Shown piece after piece: positions 57,989 through 64,000 of a stretch of DNA of 64,000 nt (its first letter is position 1; each line of letters starts with the position of its first letter). The DNA comes from Rhodoferax sp. GTDB lineage: Bacteria; Pseudomonadota; Gammaproteobacteria; Burkholderiales; Burkholderiaceae_C. The notes under the pieces were generated by a model. It did not search any database. It saw only the letters and a program-made list of their open reading frames with translations, and was not told the DNA's origin. The stretch covers positions 558,001 to 622,000 of the forward strand of contig JAGRPL010000004.1 in assembly GCA_019449595.1 (NCBI GenBank). Direction: 5' to 3'. The translations under genes and the position numbers were made by a program.

Positions 57989-58675
57989 ATGAAGCAGATC
58001 GCGCTGGATATTGGCCTGTCGACAGGCCCCACGCTGGCCAATTTTTGTGCCGGCCCCAATGAGGCGGCTCTGCGCCACCTGGAATTGTGGGTGGGCAGCA
58101 AGGCCCAGGCCCAGACCCGCTCGCCGGTGCCCACCTACCTGTGGGGCCCCAGCGGCAGCGGCAAGAGCCACCTGCTCAAGGCCGCCCGCGAAGCCCTGCG
58201 CGAGCAGGGCGCGCGCGTGGGCTGGTTGGACACCTCGGTGCACGAGGCGCCCGAGTTCAGCGAGTCCTGGGCGGCCGTGCTGCTGGACGACGTGCACCTG
58301 TATACCGCGGCGCAGCAGCACGTGGCCTTCAACTGGTTTGTGAACGCCCAGACCCACCAGCGCCCGGTGCTGGCGGCGGGGGCGTTCGCGCCGGTGGACC
58401 TCAAATTGCGCGACGACCTGCGCACCCGTCTGGGCTGGGGCCACATCTTCAGTCTGCAGCCCCTGAGTGAACCCGAGCGCCGCGCCGTGCTGCGCAAGGC
58501 GGCCGACGCCCGGGGTGTGTTCCTGAGCGACGAAGTGATGGACTTCATGCTCAACCGCTTCAGCCGCGACCTGGGCAGCCTGATGGAGCTGCTGGAGCTG
58601 CTCGACGGCTACGCCCTGCAGACCCAGCGTGCCGTCACCATTCCCCTGATCAAATCCATGATGGACAACCACTGA
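57989..58675 (+). CDS. hda: DnaA regulatory inactivator Hda
   Basis: Hda, with the sliding clamp, makes DnaA hydrolyse ATP and so prevents re-initiation of replication. The 228-residue AAA+ protein has the N-terminal clamp-binding peptide (MKQIALDIGL), Walker A GPSGSGKSHLL, Walker B AVLLDDVHLY, sensor-1 LAAGAFAP and the arginine finger region LRDDLRTRLGWG. It starts 11 bases after the AI-2E permease. Its TGA overlaps the next ATG by one base. Confidence 0.95.
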   Translation: MKQIALDIGLSTGPTLANFCAGPNEAALRHLELWVGSKAQAQTRSPVPTYLWGPSGSGKSHLLKAAREALREQGARVGWLDTSVHEAPEFSESWAAVLLDDVHLYTAAQQHVAFNWFVNAQTHQRPVLAAGAFAPVDLKLRDDLRTRLGWGHIFSLQPLSEPERRAVLRKAADARGVFLSDEVMDFMLNRFSRDLGSLMELLELLDGYALQTQRAVTIPLIKSMMDNH

Positions 58676-59409
58676 TGCAAGCACCCATCCCCCACGCCGC
58701 CACGGGCGCCCAGGGGCCAGACCGGGGTGCGAAGACCCCCCTGGCCCTGTTTGACCTGGACTACACGCTGATCCCCATCGACTCCGATTACGAGTGGGGT
58801 GAATTCACCACCGCCCGGGGCTGGACCGACGCGGCGGAGTTCAAGCGCCAGAACGATGCGTTCTACGAGCAGTACAAGGACGGAACGCTCGACATACGGG
58901 CCTACGTGCGTTTTGCCACCGCTGCCGTGCGCCGCCAGGGTGCTACCAATTCCATAGCTGCGCACGCAGATTTCATGCGGGAAGTCATCCAGAAAGCCAT
59001 ACAACCGCAGGCGCTGGAACTGGTGCGCCAGCACCAGCAGGCCGGCGATGCGGTGGTGATCGTCACCGCCACCAACGAGTTCGTGACGCGCCCCATTGCC
59101 CAGGCTTTTGGTGTGGACGAACTGATTGCCGTGGAGCTGGAGCGCGACGACCAGCCAGGTGGCTCGGGCTGGTTCACTGGCGCCATTCGCGGCGTGCCCT
59201 CGTTTCGCGAGGGCAAGGTCACGCGGGTGGAGCAGTGGCTGCAGGCGCGCGGCCTGTCGTGGGATACCGTGCAAACCACCTTCTACTCCGACTCCATGAA
59301 CGACCTGCCGTTGTTTGAAAAGGCCTGCATACCGGTGGCGACCAACCCGGACGACCGCCTGCGCGCACTGGCCCAGGCGCGTGGATGGCGCATACTTGAC
59401 CTGTTCTAG
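58675..59409 (+). CDS. HAD-IB family hydrolase (phosphoserine-phosphatase-like)
   Basis: This 244-residue protein has the HAD motif I ALFDLDYTLIP (nucleophile Asp), motif II VIVTATN, and motif IV YSDSMNDLPLFEKA. It belongs to the SerB/CicA-like subgroup IB, likely a small-molecule phosphatase. Residues 90-103 are encoded by element copy I in sense orientation. It is translationally coupled to hda (TGATG) and precedes pcnB by 7 bases. Confidence 0.87.
   Translation: MQAPIPHAATGAQGPDRGAKTPLALFDLDYTLIPIDSDYEWGEFTTARGWTDAAEFKRQNDAFYEQYKDGTLDIRAYVRFATAAVRRQGATNSIAAHADFMREVIQKAIQPQALELVRQHQQAGDAVVIVTATNEFVTRPIAQAFGVDELIAVELERDDQPGGSGWFTGAIRGVPSFREGKVTRVEQWLQARGLSWDTVQTTFYSDSMNDLPLFEKACIPVATNPDDRLRALAQARGWRILDLF
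58942..58982 (+). repeat. Dispersed 41-bp element, copy I (inside the HAD gene)
   Basis: It starts GCTACCAATTCCATAGCTG and continues CACGCAGATTTCATGCGG. It is in sense orientation, read in frame as ATNSIAAHADFMR, the same frame as copy D in acnA; seven of 13 residues agree. Confidence 0.72.
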
Positions 59410-59416
59410 AGAAAAC

Positions 59417-61018
59417 ATGATTAAAAAATTCATCGATAAATTGCTGGGCAAGACGCCTGCTGCCCCCACGCGCAAGAAACCCCAGTTCGGCAAGCGGGTG
59501 GACATTCCGGTGTCGGTCCACGGCATTGATCCCAACCTGGTGGACGAACGCGCCATCAACGTGGTGCGCACCTTGCAGGGTGCCGGCTTTGAGGCCTATG
59601 TGGTGGGCGGCGCGGTGCGCGACTTGCTGGTGGGCCTGCGTCCCAAGGACTTCGACGTGGCCACCGACGCCACCCCCGAGCAGGTCAAGGGCCTGTTCCG
59701 GCGTGCCTTCATCATCGGGCGGCGTTTCCGCATCGTGCACGTGGTCTATGGCCGCGGGCGCGAGCATGAAGTGATTGAAGTCTCCACCTTCCGCGCCTAC
59801 CTGGACAACGCCGCCGCCGAACAGGTGGCGGGCAACGAGCGCACCAGCAAGAGCGAACTGGCGGGCATGAAGCACGCGGTGGACAGCACGGGGCGCGTGC
59901 TGCGCGACAACGTCTGGGGTCCGCAGGACGAAGATGCCACCCGGCGGGATTTCACCATCAACGCCATGTACTACGACCCGCAGTCGCAGACCGTGGTGGA
60001 CTACCACAACGGTTTCAAGGACGTGAAGAACCGCGTGATCCGCATGATTGGCGACCCGGCCACGCGCTACCGCGAAGACCCGGTGCGCATCATCCGCGCC
60101 GTGCGCTTTGCCGCCAAGTTGAGCGGTCTGGGCTTCACGCTGGAGTCCAAGACGGCGGGGCCGCTGGTCAAGTCCCAGGCCCTGCTGGCCGACGTGCCGC
60201 AAAGCCGCCTGTTTGACGAAATGCTCAAGTTGCTGCAGACCGGTCACGCGCTGGCCTCCATCGAGACCCTGAAGAAGCTGGGCATGGCCAAAGGCATCTA
60301 CCCGCTGCTGGACGTGGTGGTGGAGCGTGCCGGGCAGCCCTTTGTGAATGCCGCCCTCAAGGACACCGACCGCCGCGTGGGCGAAGGCAAGCCGGTGGCG
60401 CCGAGCTTCCTGCTGGCCTGCGTGCTGTGGGCCGACGTGCGCGACGGCTGGGCGCGCCGCCTGGAGCAGCGCCAGCATGCGCACCCGGCACTCATGGACG
60501 CCATTGATGATGTGTTCCACGCCCGCATTGGCGATGTGTCGGGCGGCGGCAAGCTTGCCGGCGACATGCGCGAGATCTGGGTCATGCAACCGCGTTTCGA
60601 GAAGCGCGTGGGCAGCACGCCGTTTGGCATGGTGGAGCAACCGCGCTTCCGCGCGGCGTTTGACTTCATGCGCCTGCGTGCCGACATCGGCGAAGTCGAT
60701 GAGTTGCTGGCCGACTGGTGGCAGGAGTTCAGCATGGCCGACGACACCCTGCGCCAGGACATGGTGGATCAGGTGCGCGAAGAGCAGCACAAGCGTCCGC
60801 GCGCGCCACGTGCGCCGCGCGCTGCGGCCGCGCCAGCCGATGCTGGCACGGCGGGCAGCGCCCGCAGTGGCGGCGCTTCTGACGCCCCTGACGGTGTGGG
60901 CCCGGAGGCCGCTGGCGAAGAGGGCGGTGGCGCCCCCCGCAAGCGCCGGCGCCGGCGCCGCTCCGGTGCTGCCCGGGGTGCCGGCAATCCCGAGGGAGGT
61001 GCCGATACCGGCGCCTGA
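59417..61018 (+). CDS. pcnB: Poly(A) polymerase I
   Basis: It adds poly(A) tails to RNA 3' ends, which promotes their decay. The 533-residue enzyme has the nucleotidyltransferase signature VVGGAVRDLLVGLRPKDFD at about 63-80 with the metal-binding DFD (78-80), the RRDFTINAM motif and the neck-body domains. The C-terminal tail (about residues 455-533) is disordered and basic with PRAPRAPRAAAA and KRRRRRRS, an RNA-binding tail. The start is ATG 59417. Confidence 0.93.
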   Translation: MIKKFIDKLLGKTPAAPTRKKPQFGKRVDIPVSVHGIDPNLVDERAINVVRTLQGAGFEAYVVGGAVRDLLVGLRPKDFDVATDATPEQVKGLFRRAFIIGRRFRIVHVVYGRGREHEVIEVSTFRAYLDNAAAEQVAGNERTSKSELAGMKHAVDSTGRVLRDNVWGPQDEDATRRDFTINAMYYDPQSQTVVDYHNGFKDVKNRVIRMIGDPATRYREDPVRIIRAVRFAAKLSGLGFTLESKTAGPLVKSQALLADVPQSRLFDEMLKLLQTGHALASIETLKKLGMAKGIYPLLDVVVERAGQPFVNAALKDTDRRVGEGKPVAPSFLLACVLWADVRDGWARRLEQRQHAHPALMDAIDDVFHARIGDVSGGGKLAGDMREIWVMQPRFEKRVGSTPFGMVEQPRFRAAFDFMRLRADIGEVDELLADWWQEFSMADDTLRQDMVDQVREEQHKRPRAPRAPRAAAAPADAGTAGSARSGGASDAPDGVGPEAAGEEGGGAPRKRRRRRRSGAARGAGNPEGGADTGA

Positions 61019-61025
61019 GTTGCCC

Positions 61026-61496
61026 ATGCGGGACCTGACCACCGCCTACATCGGTCTGGGTGCCAACCTGGGGGATGCCTGTGCCGCCGTGCTCCAGGCC
61101 GTGCAGGACATTGCCGCGCTGGACTGCGTGGTGCTCACCCGGCAATCGTCGCTGTATGCCAGCGCGCCGGTGGACTCCCACGGACCGGATTACGTGAACG
61201 CCGTGGTGGAAGTGCAGACCCGCCTGCGGGCACACGAACTGCTGGCACAGCTGCAGGCCATTGAAACCCGCGCCGGCCGCCTGCGCCCCTACCGTAACGC
61301 GCCGCGTACGCTGGACCTGGACATCCTGCTGTTTGGCGACACGCGCATGGACAGCCCGGAACTCATGCTGCCGCATCCCCGCATGGCGCAGCGCGCCTTT
61401 GTGCTGGTGCCGCTGGCCGAGATCGCGCCGCAGGCGGTTGCTGCCGGACAGATGCAGGCGGTGCAGGGGCAAACCATTAGGAAACTGGACGCGTGA
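61026..61496 (+). CDS. folK: 2-amino-4-hydroxy-6-hydroxymethyldihydropteridine diphosphokinase
   Basis: It transfers pyrophosphate from ATP to the pterin alcohol in folate synthesis. The 156-residue enzyme has the family's start AYIGLGANLGD and the signature RNAPRTLDLDILLFGD, with the Mg-binding Asp pair (DLD). It starts at ATG 61026, 7 bases after pcnB; an open extension to 60348 lies within pcnB and is not real. Confidence 0.94.
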   Translation: MRDLTTAYIGLGANLGDACAAVLQAVQDIAALDCVVLTRQSSLYASAPVDSHGPDYVNAVVEVQTRLRAHELLAQLQAIETRAGRLRPYRNAPRTLDLDILLFGDTRMDSPELMLPHPRMAQRAFVLVPLAEIAPQAVAAGQMQAVQGQTIRKLDA

Positions 61497-61555
61497 GGCG
61501 CGGTTTGCGGTCATAGAATGAATGCGTCGCAGATACGCTATCTCGAGGAGACACC

Positions 61556-63154
61556 ATGAACTTCAACAACATGCGACTCGCCACCAAGCTGTGGCTGTCT
61601 ACGGGCGCCATTGTCTTGGGCCTGGGCCTGATCATTGCCTTTGCGGCGGTGCGCAACGCCGGGGACCGTGCCGAAAGCACCGCCAAGCTGGAAGTGGCGA
61701 GCCAGAAGATCCGCCTGGTCGGCCAATGGGCGGCGCTGACCGAAGTCAACGCGGTGCGCTCGCTGGCGGTGGCCATGACCTCCGACCCCGCCGTGGTCAA
61801 TGGTTTCAAGGACGACATCGCGGCCACCTCGGCACAGATCAGCGATATCCAGAAAAAAGTGGATGCCATGGAGCTCTCGGCCGCCGACCGGGCGCAACTG
61901 CAGAAAATTGCCGCCAACCGCAAGACCATGCTGGACCTGCGGGTCCAGGGCAACCAGCTCAAGGTCGACCAGAATTTCGATGCCCTGGCGACCCTGATGA
62001 CGGCCCAGTACCGCCCGGCGGTTCTGGCCTACCAGCAGTCGCAGAAGGATTTCGTCGCCATGCAGGAAGCGGCTTTCGAGGACATCCGCCAGCACTACGC
62101 CCAGCGCAGCAAGAACACGGTTACCTTTGCCGCCGCCGGCGTGGCCCTGCTGATTGTGGTGCTGCTGGCGGGCTCTGCCACGCTGATCCGCTCCATCCGC
62201 ACGCCCCTGCTGCAGGCCAACGACTTGGCGGCCCGCATCGCGCAGGGCGACCTGAGCCAGCAGATGGACCTGACGCGTGGAGATGAGTTCGGTGACCTGA
62301 TGAAGTCGCTGGCGGCCATGAACGAATCGCTGGGCCGTATGGTCTCGCAGGTGCGCCGCAGCACCGACAGCATCGCCACAGCCAGCGCCGAAATTGCCAC
62401 CGGCAACAACGACCTGGCGCAGCGGACCGAGCAGACGTCGAGCAACCTGCAGGCCACGGCGTCCAGCATGGATCACCTCACCAGCAACGTGCAGCAGAGC
62501 GCCGACAACGCGCGCCAGGCCAGTTCGCTGGCCGCGCGGGCGTCGTCGGTGGCGGAAAAAGGCGGCACCGTGGTGGAGCAGGTGGTGTCCACCATGCAGG
62601 AGATCAACACCAGCAGCCAGAAGATCGCCGACATCATTGGCGTGATTGACGGCATTGCCTTCCAGACCAACATCCTGGCGCTCAACGCCGCGGTCGAGGC
62701 GGCGCGGGCCGGCGAGCAGGGGCGCGGTTTTGCAGTGGTGGCCACCGAGGTGCGTTCCCTGGCCGGGCGCTCGGCCGAGGCCGCCAAGGAGATCAAGAAC
62801 CTCATTGGCACTTCGGTGGAAAAGGTGGAGTCGGGCGCCCGTCTGGTGGCGGACGCCGGCAGCACCATGCGCGACATTGTCGAATCGGTCCAGCGCGTGA
62901 CGGCCGTCATTGGCGAGATCACGGGGGCGGCGACCGAGCAGAGCAGCGGCATCGCCCAGGTCAATCAGGCCATTGGCAACCTGGACCAGATGACTCAGCA
63001 GAATGCGGCGCTGGTCGAGGAAAGCGCCGCCGCCGCGCAGAGCCTGCGCGAGCAGGCCGATCGCATGAAGGAAGCGGTGGCGGTCTTCAAGGTGCTGAGC
63101 CGCCACGATGACCCGGGGCACCCGGGGGCGACGCTGGCCCTGCCGCGCGCCTGA
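61556..63154 (+). CDS. Methyl-accepting chemotaxis protein
   Basis: This 532-residue receptor has a first span at about 13-32, a four-helix-bundle-like periplasmic domain, a second span ([23 protein letters not shown]), HAMP, and the signalling domain with [17 protein letters not shown]. The sequence near the tip and methylation helices is almost the same as in the receptor at 35653-37236, while the sensor domains differ, so they have different signals. The ligand is unknown. A GGAG site precedes ATG 61556. Confidence 0.92.
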   Translation: MNFNNMRLATKLWLSTGAIVLGLGLIIAFAAVRNAGDRAESTAKLEVASQKIRLVGQWAALTEVNAVRSLAVAMTSDPAVVNGFKDDIAATSAQISDIQKKVDAMELSAADRAQLQKIAANRKTMLDLRVQGNQLKVDQNFDALATLMTAQYRPAVLAYQQSQKDFVAMQEAAFEDIRQHYAQRSKNTVTFAAAGVALLIVVLLAGSATLIRSIRTPLLQANDLAARIAQGDLSQQMDLTRGDEFGDLMKSLAAMNESLGRMVSQVRRSTDSIATASAEIATGNNDLAQRTEQTSSNLQATASSMDHLTSNVQQSADNARQASSLAARASSVAEKGGTVVEQVVSTMQEINTSSQKIADIIGVIDGIAFQTNILALNAAVEAARAGEQGRGFAVVATEVRSLAGRSAEAAKEIKNLIGTSVEKVESGARLVADAGSTMRDIVESVQRVTAVIGEITGAATEQSSGIAQVNQAIGNLDQMTQQNAALVEESAAAAQSLREQADRMKEAVAVFKVLSRHDDPGHPGATLALPRA

Positions 63155-63158
63155 GCAG

Positions 63159-63177
63159 GGCGGCGCCAGGCGCCGCC
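63159..63177. terminator. GC-rich hairpin between convergent genes
   Basis: GGCGGCG-CCAGG-CGCCGCC forms a 7-bp stem between the chemoreceptor stop (63154) and the RidA stop (63187). No T tract follows in either direction, so it is a weak or Rho-type end. Confidence 0.45.
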
Positions 63178-63186
63178 GGGGCCGGT

Positions 63187-63642
63187 TCAGGCCAGTTCGG
63201 CAATCAGTTCAATTTCCACGCAGGCTCCCAGAGGAATTTGCGCCACACCAAAGGCGCTGCGGGCGTGTGCGCCCTTGTCGCCGAACACCTGGCCCAGCAG
63301 TTCGCTGGCGCCGTTGGTGACCAGGTGCTGCTCGGTGAAATCGCCGGTGGAGTTCACCAGTGACATCACCTTGACGATGCGCTTGATGCGGTTCAGATCG
63401 CCCACGGCGGCGTGCAGCGTGCCCATGAGGTCAATGGCAATGGCGCGGGCGGCGGCCTGGCCTTCTGCGGTGTCCATGTTCTTGCCCAGTTGCCCCACCC
63501 AGGGTTTGCCGTCCTTCTTGGCGATGTGGCCGCTCAGGAAAACCAGGTTGCCCGTCTGCACAAACGGAACGTAGGCGGCCGCCGGTGTGGCCATGGCGGG
63601 CAGGGTGATGGAGAGGCTGGCGAGTGTGTCGTAGATGTTCAT
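63187..63642 (-). CDS. RidA family protein
   Basis: This 151-residue protein has the RidA trimer fold: FVQTGNLVFLSGHIAKKDGKPW, and the C-terminal HARSAFGVAQIPLGACVEIELIAEL with the conserved Arg that binds the carboxylate. RidA proteins hydrolyse reactive enamines or imines. This one resembles the YjgH/TdcF-like larger group. It starts at ATG 63642, 14 bases after the transglutaminase-like gene. Confidence 0.88.
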   Translation of the reverse strand: MNIYDTLASLSITLPAMATPAAAYVPFVQTGNLVFLSGHIAKKDGKPWVGQLGKNMDTAEGQAAARAIAIDLMGTLHAAVGDLNRIKRIVKVMSLVNSTGDFTEQHLVTNGASELLGQVFGDKGAHARSAFGVAQIPLGACVEIELIAELA

Positions 63643-63656
63643 GGCCGCAATTCTAG

Positions 63657-64000
63657 TTAGAAAGCCAGGGGCTCCACCGTCACGCCCACGGTCAAGGTGT
63701 GGTGGGCGCCGCCGTGGATCACCCCCCGCAGGGGCGAGACGTCGGCATAGTCCCGGCCCACGGCGAGGGTGACATAGTCTTCTCCCGGGGTGCCCCAGCC
63801 TTCGCGGTTGTTGGTGGGGTCCAGGTCGTACCAGCGCGTGCCGCCGGGGGTGTCGGGCAGGTCCGGCAGGTACACGGCGGCCCAGGCGTGCGAGGCATCG
63901 CTGCCCACCAGGCGCGGCTGGCCGGGGGGCGGTTGGGTCAGCAGGTAGCCGCTCACGTAGCGCGCAGGCAGGCCCATGGCACGCAGGCAGGCGATCAGGA
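63657..64000 (-). CDS. Transglutaminase-like family protein, C-terminal part (cut by window edge)
   Basis: This is the last 113 or so residues of a longer protein; the frame is open to the window edge (LIACLRAMGLPARYVSGYLL). The catalytic His is in SDASHAWAAVYLPD and the Asp in WYDLDPTNN, which are typical of the transglutaminase-like cysteine protease family. The catalytic Cys and N-terminal part lie beyond 64000. The function is not known; these often cluster with circularly permuted ATP-grasp and alpha-E proteins. Confidence 0.85.
   Translation of the reverse strand, partial: LIACLRAMGLPARYVSGYLLTQPPPGQPRLVGSDASHAWAAVYLPDLPDTPGGTRWYDLDPTNNREGWGTPGEDYVTLAVGRDYADVSPLRGVIHGGAHHTLTVGVTVEPLAF

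Noticed and set aside
60348..61025. In-frame upstream extension of folK through pcnB
   Set aside because: The extension overlaps pcnB in another frame and is not like FolK, which starts at AYIGLGANLG just after ATG 61026.

Overview
The window looks like a chromosomal segment of a GC-rich betaproteobacterium of the order Burkholderiales, most likely the family Comamonadaceae (Acidovorax/Rhodoferax-like). The inference rests on codon use, on gene orders I know from that group (rpsT with divergent murJ; purM, AI-2E permease, hda, HAD hydrolase, pcnB, folK; argD-argF-YkgJ next to DUF3579) and on protein similarity. The genus cannot be fixed from the sequence alone. I see no rRNA, tRNA, CRISPR array, prophage or intact insertion sequence.

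Layout. 1-5.0 kb: the 5' part of pyrG, then coaBC, dut, a SlyD/SlpA-like FKBP, a RoxA-type ribosomal oxygenase and a small, apparently highly expressed Ala-rich lipoprotein with its own palindromic operator. 5.0-9.9 kb: a minus-strand run bamC, dapA, methyltransferase, SDR, a 41-residue membrane peptide and an MFS transporter, joined by ATGA overlaps. 10-14.4 kb: parE and parC. 14.4-20.1 kb: a hypothetical gene divergent from a CaCA-type exchanger, an AraC regulator, and a DedA / S1P-lyase-like / TSUP cluster. 20.1-26.9 kb: a complete RND efflux system (OM lipoprotein, pump, adaptor) with a divergent TetR repressor and an almost textbook AcrR operator. 26.9-35.2 kb: FUSC protein, aconitase, trhP, FAD monooxygenase. 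35.2-43.4 kb: bacteriohemerythrin with a chemoreceptor, kynureninase, DUF779, an AcoD/ExaC-type aldehyde dehydrogenase and a divergent sigma-54 activator. 43.4-46.2 kb: arginine biosynthesis. 46.2-56.8 kb: a flagellar-rod-like miniprotein, azoreductase/LysR, flavin reductase, rpsT, murJ, SirB1, GlxA regulator, cysteine hydrolase, orphan ParA, MFS, purM. 56.9-64 kb: AI-2E permease, hda, HAD, pcnB, folK, chemoreceptor, RidA and a truncated transglutaminase-like gene.

Most of this is housekeeping or common accessory content. The most unusual thing is a dispersed family of about 41-bp elements. Eight copies align without gaps over 39 columns and a ninth is diverged. They start with (G/A)CTA, carry AGC at positions 15-17 and CGC at 24-26, and several have a GCTAT/ATAGC hairpin. 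Four copies lie inside conserved genes (coaBC, acnA, argF, a HAD phosphatase) and are translated in frame. Three sit on gene ends, where they supply or touch the stop codon. The copies fall into pairs of closer relatives, which suggests a mobile or copied sequence.

Regulatory sequence is also readable: an AcrR-type operator, a correctly spaced sigma-54 promoter with paired upstream activator sites, a T-N11-A LysR box, and an 18-bp perfect palindrome in the lipoprotein promoter.
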